In this document: piece after piece, positions 50,401 through 59,985 of the stretch
How positions within the stretch are numbered: position 1 is the stretch's first letter
Layout of the letters: every line of letters begins with the position of its first letter
Assembly (NCBI GenBank): GCA_935421135.1
Contig: OW285187.1
Span: 26,908,429 to 26,972,428, forward strand
Source of the DNA: Bugulina stolonifera
Taxonomy: Eukaryota; Bryozoa; Gymnolaemata; Cheilostomatida; Bugulidae
Length of the DNA: 64,000 nucleotides
Direction: 5' to 3'
Notes under the pieces: generated by a model
Told to the model about the DNA's origin: nothing
Seen by the model: the letters and a program-made list of their open reading frames with translations, nothing else
Database searches by the model: none
Made by a program: the position numbers and the translations under genes

Positions 50401-53400
50401 ATAGGATAGATAGGATGTGAATTAACTCCCTCTAAAATCAACTCACCGGAAGAGATTTTCTGAGAACCAACGAACCATGAATTGACACTGACGAATGGAC
50501 GTACAAAGGAAGGTCTGATGTCACATGTAAATACAGCGGTGTTACCTCTCATTACCCAAACGTTCTGTGTGTAGACATCATATTCCTCATAGTCTTCAGT
50601 TTTAACTGCAACCATACCAACATAATATGCTCACAAGTATTAGAAAGTGACTTCCATGTTGTTACTTATATGATAGCGTTATAGGAAAAATATAATTAAT
50701 GCTGTACACATTGGCTAATTTCTCGGCATACATTTTAGAATTTCACACCATTAGGCCCATTGGACCACCAGCCTGTGTTCCAAGTTCCATTAGTTTAAGT
50801 GTGAGACCTACACAGAGTTTGTTGTGGAACTTTGCCACCAATACGAATGGTACACCCATAAGGTATATTATTAGTAAGGTGTGTAAATAGATTATGTTGG
50901 TAATATGATGGTGCTTGAAGTGAGTAAAACAGAAGAAATATGGTGGTGGGTAAGTCCAGCTGGTAAGATATAATGCTGGGTGGCAAACCACATGGACTTA
51001 AGAGATAAAAAGACATTTACAAATAAGAACATATCTTTGTAGATAAAGAATACCTGGACACTCTCCAACTACACTGCAAAATACACATGTGGACTAGTTG
51101 CATGCGGACTAGTTGCCATGCTCTTGCTCCAGTGCTACATGCACATTAGTTTCATGATATTATGTATCTATTGTTTTGATAGAACATAATAGCAATGTTT
51201 CAAGAACATCCATGGAACGCTGCTAAATGTAATCGCTAATGTATACCCTACCAGCTTTGCAAGAAGCAGTTAGATGTGATCAGCGCGGACATGTTTTTTC
51301 TTGGCACCCAGGCTATGTAAGATAGAGCAGAGCACTACTTGATCAGATCAATATAATGTAGATGGACAAGTGTAATTAATATTATAATTGACTGTCAGCA
51401 TTACACTGTGACTATTCATGTCAGCAATTAGCTTACTACATGCTGGCTGCCAATCTATTATCATAGACCGGCATACCACAAGGTGAGATCTCTGCCCTGG
51501 ACCTAATGCTACCAGCTAATGTGAATAACTATGATACTATATTGCACGATATATACGTATGACTAACATCATGCTTCCGTTCACCAAACCAATATTCAAT
51601 ACGTTATCTGAAATTTGATCCAATTAATTTAATGAATTCGAATTGGAAATTAAATTTTACGATATCAGTTGCCGAATGTTGTACAGATAAGTGAAGCCTG
51701 TATGGTTGTTAGTAGGCATATGTTTGTTCCCAGTGCAGTCACAGTACCGTGTTTATTATTGTCTTTGAACTAGTATTATCTTAGGCATATTCCTTATTTT
51801 GTGTAGATACACATGCACATGTGATATAAAGCTACATGTACATGATTGTACATGAACATCAGACCTCAATGTGTCAGTCGTTTCAAAGTCTACAACACTG
51901 TATACCAATGACGAGTCCCACATATGGCCTTGGCTCCACTTCTCTTGGTACGTTACATGCTGCATGTCGTGATATAAAACAACTACATGTAAATACATTG
52001 TACACGTACCACAGTCTAACTGGCCCATGTTTGAAGCATGTGCATTCGGTAGGGAGGGGGGGACTTCCCAATGCTTTACATTTATACCATAAAAATGTGA
52101 TAGCTCGCTGGCGCACCATGTTTTAGAGATCAATGTAGACTGATGGTGTAGATGCCACTGGTTTAATGAGAGGCCTTGTTGGACATTAATGTGCGATGTC
52201 ATCGTTGTAAGTAATAGCTAATGAGATGTGCATGTGTATGTGAGTAATAGCTAACGAGATGTATTAGATGTACGTGTAAGTGTCGTTATTGAATAATGTG
52301 GGATGTGGAGAGGGATTTACCTGAATAATATACATGTCCTTAGTGATGGATTATAGCACAAGGTGCGGTAGAACGTTACGTTGTGTCAATACTATAGATA
52401 TATTATATTATGCTGTATATATTGTATATATTGTCAATGCAAACCATCTAGTAGAGAGGGATTCAAATGTGATGTATGATATTATACATGCACTGTATTG
52501 GCATGAATGCACTTCTACAAATGTAGTAGGGAATCACTGCTGTATATTTAATTATGGTACTATAATAGCCGCACAACTCAATTTTAGTTCTGAAATTCAA
52601 AGTTTAGACGTGGAATAATGACATGAATGACCTTATTTCAGTTTTGATTATTACATAATTCTAAATAGGATTAAATCAAAAACAACAACTACTTGCTTTC
52701 AACACTTAATACTACTTTGACATCTTTTATATTCAGTACTATTCTGTGTTGATTGATAGTTAAGGTATCTGCAATCCATAAAATTGATAACAAAGATATC
52801 AAAGATGTTTTAGTTTTACAGAAAGTATCACCACTCTCAACCAATCAGTCAACACATTTGGGATATTTTTCAACAGGAAGTGTTGACTAAAGGGTGATAG
52901 AAATAATAGGATATAGGAGCCATGATTATTCTAAGGATAGTACCTGTATATGATATAATCAGAAAACTAGTAAATACATACAGACTTAAAAGGTGCAAGC
53001 TATATTACTAAGACTAATCCCATATATATTATTATTTGTAATATACACTATAACTGGGCGAGTCATATATACAAAAACTGATTGCAGATGGTAGCATAGA
53101 ATATACAATGATATACAGTTATTAGTATAGGGATTCCTGTACTGGTAACAATTAACAAGTAAATTACTAAATTAGCCTATACGTTATTGAGATGCGTTAT
53201 TGGGTATAAATGTATTTCTGGTTACAACACTTTGATTCAGCGCAGGAGTGCATTAGTTTATGTGTGCGGAATTACCTGAAGATAGTCTTTTACGCTTTGA
53301 TATACCAGCTACTACCTGCCTAACATCCTTGGGGATGATTTACACAATTAGTATGTAAGGGCCGGGCAAACCAGAGCACAAAACACTCATAATATAATAA

Positions 53401-55126
53401 ATCTAGTCTATTCAGACTGACTGAAGAAACATAGGCACCATGAATGGAAATTATTGAGGTATTTAATGAAAGACTTGATTACCTGTTTTTATATGAACGC
53501 TACGGCTCACGACTTTTCCAACAGAATTTCTTGCCACACATCTACAATATTGAACATATCCACCAATATTGATTGATTTGTTCCTAAAGTTAAGTTATTC
53601 ATTTCCACATTGTTATTATACGACATTATTTTAACAAATAGAACATCCCATTATTATGCATCATTAATTGTCTATTAAGCAATGGCTGGAAATGCAACAA
53701 ATTATACATACTGTGCCTCCCCGTGTCTTTGATTAATTAGACATTTGTATTGTATAGGACAACATAACGTTACAAATGTAATATAAACAAATTAAAGAGG
53801 TAATTTACCTTAAATTAAAGTGGTACTGTTGATAAAACAAACAGCAGACATACCTGTAGGCCGCTCGATGAATTGAACTGTTTAAGGGTCCCAGAAAAGG
53901 TAGAATTTGCAGCGAGTTATTGGCATGTACCTTTATATAATCTAAAATTGACAGAAATTGAATTTATGCTAATTTTCAAAACAATTCTTCATGTATTTCC
54001 TATTATTATGACAGGACTCAATTTACTATTTCCAGCATTTTAATGACATACATTTAGAAGAGACACAAAACAAATAAATGTGTAAGTGATAAAAGCAAAG
54101 TTTAATCAGAAAATTAATTTGGCTTTTATAAAATATTGCAAAATTCTTTGAAATGGATGTTATGATGACCCTTGAGATAGCAATGTGTTTTGATGACTCA
54201 CCATTGTCCAGAGGTATAGGGGAGCCATTAGACCTCTCCCAGCCCATTGTAGGTTCGGGCTTTCCATGAGCAGAACATACTATCATTTTACCAATATGAC
54301 TGTAAACGAGTAAGTTGCTTGGAGGTTCCAGCATAAAGATGGGGCCTGTGTCTGGTTCCTCGTTCATACCATAGCTCCAACCTGTTAAATTCAAAATAAT
54401 TGATTACAGTGCTGTTATCACATGTAGTAGTGTATAAAGGTGTTCATTTTAAAGGTAGAATAATATTAATCGTTTGTGATCAACCGAGCAGTAAACCAAT
54501 AGTGACCCAAAATTGTGAGTCGTGTCACCAATGTTGGGACATGATGCCACTTCTAGCTGTGCTGTGAATGTTGAACCAGTGTTGGGCCTGTGTTGGGCCC
54601 TTCTGAAGCCAAAGAAAGTCATAATGCCATAAAAACGATGCTTTATGGAGATCTTTATGCTCACCTACAACTAGTTTCACTTATACTCATCAGATAAAAT
54701 ACCATATAGTCATATTTATAGGTTTATGTATATTTACATGATATACACCATACAGTTCAGGCAATGTATGTGTAAAGTAGTGCTCAGTGGTAAAACAAAG
54801 CATCGAAGGAAACTTAAAATATCTAACCAACCACTCAAAACAGTAGATGAACTGCTGTTAGTTAAAGTTTAATCTCAAGAACCATCTGTATGCCATGAGA
54901 GTCTCTCTCATTTGTTTGACCAGTAGCAGTTAATTTGATGAGAATGATGTTTTTTCTTAATTATATCTTACTTTTATTTATGCACATTTACATATTTATG
55001 TAAATATAAAAATGGAATTAAACATCAAGTATTGCATCAGGAATTTATAAGTTTGTAAAACTTACCCCTCAATACAAGCTGAAGAATAACTAATCCACTT
55101 AGAACATAATATTTGAATTGCTCCAT
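25718..55126 (-). CDS. DSCAM: DSCAM-like cell adhesion receptor, 42 coding exons, about 2,105 aa
   Basis: Single-pass receptor of the Down syndrome cell adhesion molecule family, which mediates homophilic recognition between neurites. I placed 42 exons from ATG 55126 to TGA 25718-25720. All junctions have GT/AG ends and every phase agrees, totalling 6,318 nt. Domain order is signal peptide, Ig1-Ig9, FN1-FN4, Ig10, FN5-FN6, transmembrane, cytoplasmic tail, the canonical DSCAM order; human DSCAM is of similar length. Nearly every domain is split by one central intron, mostly phase 1 at domain borders, as in other DSCAM genes. No tandem arrays of alternative Ig2, Ig3 or Ig7 exons like those of insects were seen. 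The tail has EVH1- and PDZ-type ligands. The 5' UTR and promoter are not resolved. Confidence 0.95.
26246..26345 (+). mobile_element. tRNA-derived SINE, family A
   Basis: A-box-like GCTGGTGTAGTGGTTA and B-box-like GAGTTCAAACCTC separated as in a tRNA head, with an expanded variable region shared with 22600-22720. Lies in the intron between DSCAM exons 40 and 41, antisense to the gene. Confidence 0.6.
29773..29940 (-). other. DSCAM: DSCAM: transmembrane exon 34
   Basis: Encodes a short Ser/Thr-rich stalk, a hydrophobic helix (LVVPISVVLLAVIIATIGCY) and a basic stop-transfer WRRGRN. One membrane span, type I orientation. Confidence 0.95.
30323..31464 (-). other. DSCAM: DSCAM: FN5 and FN6 (exons 30-33)
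   Basis: Exons 31366-31464, 30927-31109, 30678-30789 and 30323-30507. FN5: SSVQITWISVDNGGFLITG, then YDMRVRAINREGSSEYS. FN6: IAPDDITKVIRAINRTSILL, CPISFYR, then YTIDITAHSSAGSTTVSV. Phases are consistent throughout. Confidence 0.92.
30556..30622 (+). repeat. Short tandem repeat, about 4 units of 17-18 bp
   Basis: Unit close to TTCTTCTACAGGGAGAA, in the intron between DSCAM exons 32 and 33. Confidence 0.7.
32645..33155 (-). other. DSCAM: DSCAM: Ig10 (exons 28-29)
   Basis: Exons 33038-33155 and 32645-32796. LLLPCPAVSDPKPSISWSRK then KKDSGSYTCTATNKHGATT. This Ig inserted between FN4 and FN5 is the hallmark of DSCAM architecture. An intron of about 1.2 kb (31465-32644) follows. Confidence 0.93.
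33266..34375 (-). other. DSCAM: DSCAM: FN3 and FN4 (exons 24-27)
   Basis: Exons 34232-34375, 33872-34027, 33651-33773 and 33266-33436. FN3: TVKVEWTPPHLPYFYGELLG, YSIQVLTYSPSGDG. FN4: VLVSWMDPLRVNGVIQQYKL, YGFTVQAKNFQTEYG. All borders are phase 1. Confidence 0.92.
34713..36202 (-). other. DSCAM: DSCAM: FN1 and FN2 (exons 21-23)
   Basis: Exons 36071-36202, 35298-35533 and 34713-34944. The middle exon encodes the end of FN1 (GLHPATRYKIRVVAVNAVGE) and the start of FN2 (PPRNVTLRPVSSTALNLSW), a fused exon without an intron at the domain border. FN2 continues LNGELVGYRIGYRA and YAVTIAARNKKGVGP. A SINE sits in the intron between exons 21 and 22. Confidence 0.93.
35830..35985 (+). mobile_element. tRNA-derived SINE, second family
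   Basis: A box TGGCCTTGTGATTAGAG and a canonical B box GGTTCGATTCCC about 35 bases on. Not an intact tRNA: no acceptor pairing seen, and the sequence continues into a body segment. Lies antisense in an intron of the DSCAM-like gene. Confidence 0.6.
36556..37119 (-). other. DSCAM: DSCAM: Ig9 (exons 19-20)
   Basis: Exons 36954-37119 and 36556-36704. VKMVCNATGDLPIATAWGRK, then VLTIKSSTRGDDAEYWCTSK and NQFG. The donor of exon 19 is GTCAAG, chosen because it alone restores the phase to exon 20. Confidence 0.9.
37980..39764 (-). other. DSCAM: DSCAM: Ig8 (exons 17-18)
   Basis: Exons 39645-39764 and 37980-38159. GENIQLPCKGGGVPAPTVVW and KKAIG match the APTIVWKKA block of DSCAM Ig8; ELMANGSLMIREATVGDREY then YICQISNNVGQ follow. 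The 1.5-kb intron between them (38160-39644) is AT-rich with no gene. Confidence 0.93.
40011..41105 (-). other. DSCAM: DSCAM: Ig7 (exons 15-16)
   Basis: Exons 40945-41105 and 40011-40140. LDFPSLTEGEEHIAMCQIKG, PIQLSWYRDGQLI, then HFSRVRTTDVANYTCMATNR. No repeated alternative copies of the first half, unlike insect exon-9 clusters. Confidence 0.92.
41404..41857 (-). other. DSCAM: DSCAM: Ig6 (exons 13-14)
   Basis: Exons 41747-41857 and 41404-41562. LRLVCYVSGYPIDRISWLKG gives cysteine and tryptophan; ESDEGNYNCSAVNEDGQG gives the second cysteine. Confidence 0.92.
43201..44183 (-). other. DSCAM: DSCAM: Ig5 (exons 11-12)
   Basis: Exons 44023-44183 and 43201-43345. APVFHNRSDALFKHPEESVS, MCKVYGNPPPTVQWMLAG, then SLRLTDGGTYVCIANNTIGH. 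The internal junction is phase 0. Confidence 0.92.
45507..46635 (-). other. DSCAM: DSCAM: Ig4 (exons 9-10)
   Basis: Exons 46488-46635 and 45507-45628. LPAELKCDIEGGPYSQVVWYKNG, then LLLRIESVSRRDIGMYQCLV and QASSQLQL. Intron 44184-45506 follows with no other gene. Confidence 0.92.
48214..48964 (-). other. DSCAM: DSCAM: Ig3 (exons 7-8)
   Basis: Exons 48856-48964 and 48214-48383. TGPSLEYKMESLV...TVTLPCVAHAFPLAR carries the first cysteine; HNWTKNGK gives the core Trp and DSGIYNCNVSNIHG the second cysteine with the D-x-G-x-Y-x-C signature. Confidence 0.92.
49256..50605 (-). other. DSCAM: DSCAM: Ig2 (exons 5-6)
   Basis: Exons 50447-50605 and 49256-49405. The first has YDVYTQNVWVMRGNTAVFTC and SVNSWFVG, matching the RGNTAVFKC block of DSCAM Ig2; the second has GRYMMMGPTLHLFNVT and a cysteine in KEMSCLTVN. 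Donor of the second is GTCGGT, slightly atypical. Only one version of each half was found. Confidence 0.92.
50739..50862 (+). pseudogene. Orphan FN3-like exon on the opposite strand inside a DSCAM intron
   Basis: Bounded by TTTTAG and GGTATATT, open in phase 1 to phase 2 for 124 nt. The product contains RPIGPPACVPSSISLSV, SLLWNF and NGTPIRYI, the pattern of the first half of an FN3 domain (GPP...SL.W.....NG.PI..Y). No second half was found on the plus strand nearby. It may be an inverted decayed exon copy or part of a nested gene. Confidence 0.4.
53483..55126 (-). other. DSCAM: DSCAM: signal peptide and Ig1 (exons 1-4)
   Basis: Exon 1 (55066-55126) encodes MEQFKYYVLSGLVILQLVLR, a signal peptide. 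Exons 54202-54381, 53854-53941 and 53483-53583 encode Ig1: GPIFMLEPPSNLLVYS with the first cysteine in MIVCSAHGKP and W in MGWERS, then NNSLQILPF, then CRCVARNSVGKVVSRSVHIK with the second cysteine. The NNSLQILPF and ARNSVG-HI blocks are diagnostic of DSCAM Ig1. Intron 1 and the intron after Ig1 (50606-53482) are the longest. Confidence 0.93.
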
Positions 55127-58100
55127 GTTACGCTGAGCTAAATAAAAATCCCCCTGAGCTGTTTGTTGAAAAAAGCTTTATAATTTCATTGCGATAGATT
55201 TTTAAACAACATGTTGCACTAGATCACACTAATAGGCTCTAACCGCCAGAAAGAAGTGATTTAGAATCGTGGAAGTCAATGAATAATAGAAGTAAATTTG
55301 TAGCTATTCATACATGAAATTGCATACAAATTAGACCTCTGTTGTCTGTATGATACAGTGGGTACGTTGTTATAGAGTTGCATTACACCTTGATTATCAT
55401 GCTTATTAAATTAGCTAGCCAATCAGAGAGCAGCAGAGAGTATTATCAGAGGTGGCACACGACTTGGCAGCTGTAAAGTCATTGATCCAATCAAGTTGTT
55501 ATAACTCCAAGATCAGTTATCAGTTAGAAGAGCTAGGGCAGGTGGCGTGTAATATACTCTACTTGTGTGAATGAAGTCTACATTGTATTATCATCATATA
55601 CCACTTGTATTAGACAAGTTTATTGTTTCACATAAGCAGCATCAAATTAAAAGTTAACAAAAGATCTTTAGTTTAAAACTTTTTAAAGTGCAGAATAAAT
55701 AATTTGACATTTACAACCTACAATGTATGGCCGAGTGCATTTTAGTAAAATGAGTGGCCCACATGCTCTTCACACACTTACAAAGGTCCATAATATACGA
55801 CACAAAACAATTTTGTATACATTTTAATACTATCTCAGAATTTCAGAAAAACAACTAATTTATAAAATATGGATAGAATACATGTATATCTCATTTAATT
55901 TTAAGATAGCTCACAACATTGCATTAGTTTCATAACATAGATGTACTAAATCTCACATGCGTTTGTATAAGTAACATCTACATGTACATGATATCAATTA
56001 ATAAATTTTATGTAATAAAATAGGCAGTAGCCTACAGACAAGGGCAAATAATTCCATATTTATGCATGTATATGCACATGTGTAGAGGGTTGGGGCAGTG
56101 TACACAATGGTTCTAATCTCTACAGTACTTTAGGAAATCCTTCAAAACTAGAGTCTCACTCTACCAGGTATGTTGTCAAAAGCTATTTATTTTAGAAAGA
56201 AGTCAGGGCCTGAGAAAATAGATATAGAGAGTATTTATTTGTGATCTGTAAATAAAAAAACTCACCGGGCTTATACTCCTCGGCATAACCAGGCCCTTGC
56301 AGCTTGCACTGCCAGGTGCCAGTGCTGGCTAACTCCCTGTGAGCAAAGGCCTAGATGACATGACCTTTTTTGGCAGGGGTAGAGGGGTTGCCTTGAAGCC
56401 ATGCTACTTGCATGACCCCAAGGACTTAATATGGGGCACAGGAGCAATTGTGGCTGGATGCTCTTCCTAACACCACTGTGACTGGGATTCGAGCCTGGAA
56501 CCTTCAGCATGAAGGTTCAGCATTCTAACCACTAAGCCGCGGCTGCCCCTTGTGATCGATAAATGTTTTGTTTAAATCATCATGATTATATACACATGTA
56601 TCTACATCTATGGCCTGTGATTCCTTTTCTTTTGAACTTTGATACTACTATAGGTTGAACATGTTCACTGACTAGAGAAACTTCTACCATTTTTCTAAAA
56701 TTAACGGTACAATACATGTATAATATGTCCATAAATAACTCATATACACATTGTGTGGGAGTTTTCTCCTCAGCAAAGATCTCCATAATTGTTTAGTTCT
56801 TTTCATATTTGTATTTGCACAAATTCATGCATTTCTTTGCCAAAATTGATTTTAAACCCAGTTGTCAAAATATCAGGCTTTGCACAACATTTACATCTTA
56901 AAATTTCAAAGTAAGCCCTGTTAGTGGCGAAAGGACATTCTCATTTATAACTTACATGAAAATTAACTGTTCTGCTATTAATCTAGGGTGGGTGGACAGC
57001 GTACAATTACCATGCATGTATCTGTATAGCTAGTGTATATCAGGTGGTGTCTGGTGAAATGTATCAACAATCACGGTGTTGATTTGGTTATCACACCATT
57101 AGTACATGGTCACACATACAAATACATGTACCTGCATATATGCCTATATAAATTACCATTTATTATTTTGAAAATAAGCAATATTTGAAATCCCTGTTAG
57201 TAGACTTAATACAGCTTCATGTATGTTTTGTGTCTTAGTTCTCGTGTATATCAAATTTAGAATCTGGTGAGAAATTGTCTTAGAGGTTACATTCAGTGCC
57301 ACTCATCACAAAAATGAGAGCTGGGAGAAGACAACTAACTTCAAATCTTCATTACTAGCTTTGATGGTTTATAATATAATCCTCCTTGCTAGTAAAAGAG
57401 ACAGTATCTACACTGATACACTTAGTACATGGTACTCCCACTTTACCACATATATACAGATAATAATGGAGTTTCCCCACCTACATGTAAGCAGATATAC
57501 TTGTTGTGGTGAATAGGTACTAAATTTATCTGCTGGCCAACTGCATTTGTTAAAAACTTTGAGTGCTACCATGATGTGTTGAATGTTATATATTTTTTGG
57601 TTTTGCATGGAGAGTGAGGGTAGGAAACAGCTGCCATCCATCTTATAGTATGATTATATATCAATAATAGTTACATGTACATTTATATACATTGTGTCTA
57701 AGTACATAGTTACTTCCCGATGAGAACTTGCCTCATGAACAAACAGCAATCCACAGCACAGATATCAGTGTTTTACCTCGCTAATAATACTTGTACATGT
57801 ATTTTATTTAATTTATGTTTATCATGGTTAGTCACGTTACACTTGGTCTGTTTTATGTTACATTCACTGAAAATATATGTCACATTGTCATATATAGAGT
57901 GTAGTGAACTTTCACGTGGGAGAATAAGGTTGATTCCCATAAATTTTGCATCCATGTAGCATACCCTTTATAGTGATGCTGTGCTACTTTGTCCTCCTTC
58001 TCCACCCTAAATTAGAAAAAATACAGATCTCTTCAGATGTATGGCCAAACCCTCATATTGTTACAAACAGTCATGTAGTAAGGCACTTGTCCTTCTGAAT

Positions 58101-58542
58101 TAGGTGCGTACTCATATATTTCCCATATGGGAGAATATAGCGTAAAGGAAACCCACCTCATGTGCTCATACAAGTAGAGTTGTCAGTCCCTGTATGCAAG
58201 GTGAGGTAATAACTCTAAAGTAGGACTTAGAGCATGTGTGGCTTCCTTAGCCTCTGATTGGTTCATTTGTTGTAATGAGATCCATTTTATAGCCTGTGAG
58301 GCATCCGCGCAATGTCAAGTACCTGCAGATTTAAGCAGTATGACTGATTGGTGCAGTGCAATATTTCATGAAGCATTGAGTATGAAGGTAAGCAATAGAC
58401 CACAGGCTAACAGTGCAGTCTACAAGCATATACAGATAGTATATGAAACTACTTGTTTGCTCTAAAGCACATTTCTGGCTGTTCCCACACAACATACAGC
58501 AGACATCATTACGTGGTAAAGCGGATTAACTAAAAGAGAATA
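55127..58542. other. Upstream flank of the DSCAM-like gene
   Basis: Should include the 5' UTR and promoter of the leftward DSCAM-like gene, but no TATA box or start region can be fixed. AT-rich. Contains one SINE (56265-56548) and several TACATGTA motifs. No gene seen. Confidence 0.5.
56265..56548 (-). mobile_element. tRNA-derived SINE with long body, third family
   Basis: On the minus strand the head reads GGGGCAGCCGCGGCTTAGTGG with a good A box, then B box GGCTCGAATCC. A GC-richer body of about 200 bp follows, unlike the surrounding DNA. Not a functional tRNA. Confidence 0.7.
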
Positions 58543-58735
58543 ATGCCAGTGAATCCAAATAATATACTTGCTGGAGAGACCGAAGTGACCCAAGTGACCG
58601 AATTGCAATGTACGATTTGTCAGACACTCTATCATTCCAGCGAATGTGATTCTATAATCGGACCTTGTGGACACATCTATTGCTTACTATGTAGGCTACT
58701 CATCATATACTGCCCCTGTGGACTATACCTTGGTG
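58543..58735 (+). CDS. Possible first coding exon of a RING-finger protein
   Basis: ATG-started frame of 64 codons ending at a good donor (GGTG|GTAAGC), phase 1. It encodes LQCTICQTLYHSSECDS followed by GPCGHIYCLLC and CPCG: C-x2-C, C-x-H-x2-C-x2-C and a last cysteine pair typical of RING domains of ubiquitin ligases, TRAF-like in the CPCG end. No later exon was identified before the LINE relic and minisatellite, so the gene may be incomplete or dead. Confidence 0.4.
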
Positions 58736-58789
58736 GTAAGCTATATTCTTAGAATATATAATATTATGTATTATAAATATATTATTATT

Positions 58790-59160
58790 ATACTTAAGGA
58801 TAATGGTGATATAAATTTGCTTCTCTTCACTGATGATTCCTCTATATTTTGTACATTATCCAATTTAGAGGAATTATATTTCGTGTGTGAACATGTATAG
58901 TAATAGTTTATGGTATTCTAAAAAAGTTTGTTCATTGTGTAATTTTAGCATTTGGTGCTCAAGCCCAAGAAAACCTGGAGTAGTCTTCAGTGTGGAGTGA
59001 AACATCTCCATGTATTTGCCAGGATTGATAATAATACTATACATCTGTCCACATACTAAATACATTTTGATATCATCTAATACTTTATTGAAAAAAGATC
59101 TCTCTATCTGCGGAGTCCGATATTTAGGATTTCAGTTGAGTAAATGAGCATATCCAAATG
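58790..59160 (+). pseudogene. Second decayed LINE reverse transcriptase fragment
   Basis: INLLLFTDDSSIFCTLSNLE matches the FADD-box region of non-LTR reverse transcriptases, with GVRYLGFQLS further on matching the YLGV block. Frameshifted and stopped. Confidence 0.6.
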
Positions 59161-59335
59161 ACTGTTCTAAAACTAATGGATATTGGCTAGTTCTGACTCA
59201 GATATACATTAATCATGTTCTTTCTTTTTTGTTTCTTTGCTGAATATTTTTATAGTCTTTATCTGAATAAACTAATAATCGGATTGAGAGACGAGCCTCC
59301 CTTCTGCTTCATTGTGAGGTTAGAAAGGTTAGAAG

Positions 59336-59985
59336 TAAGAGTATATACAAGGAGTATATACATGTACAAGAGGTGTAATGGGTATATACAAGGTGTATAT
59401 ACATGCAAGAGGTGTAATGGGTATATACAAGGAGTGTATACAAGGTGTATATACATGTACAAGAGGTGTAATGGGTATATACAAGGAGTGTATACAAGGA
59501 GTATATACATGTACAAGAGGTGTGAGGGGTATATACAAGGAGTGTATACAAAGAGTATAATATACATGTACAAGAGGTGTGAGGGGTATATACAAGGAGT
59601 GTATACAAAGAGCATAATATACATGTACAAGAGGTGTGAGGGGTATATACAAGGAGTGTATACAAGGGGTATATACATGTACAAGAGGTGTGAGGGGTAT
59701 ATACAAGGAGTGTATACAAGGGGTATATACATGTACAAGAGGTGTGAGGGGTATATACAAGGAGTGTATACAAGGAGTATATACATGTACAAGAGGTGCA
59801 AGGTGTATATACAAGTAGTGTATACAAAGAGTGTATACAAGGAGTATATACATGTACAAGAGGTGTGAGGGGTATATACAAGGAGTGTATACAGGGAGTA
59901 TACAAGGTGTGCATACAAAGGGTGTATACAAGGGGTGTATACAAGGGGTATATACAAGGGGTATATACATGGGGTGTATATATGT
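59336..59985. repeat. Minisatellite with higher-order 54-57 bp units
   Basis: About ten units, mostly 54 or 57 bp (some 39, 41 or 67), each built from 13-bp subrepeats like GTGTATACAAGGA and a segment TACATGTACAAGAGGTGTG. The right end (59,880-59,970) is a simpler run of the 13-mer. Stop-free in several frames on both strands, which produces long spurious reading frames. Confidence 0.95.
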
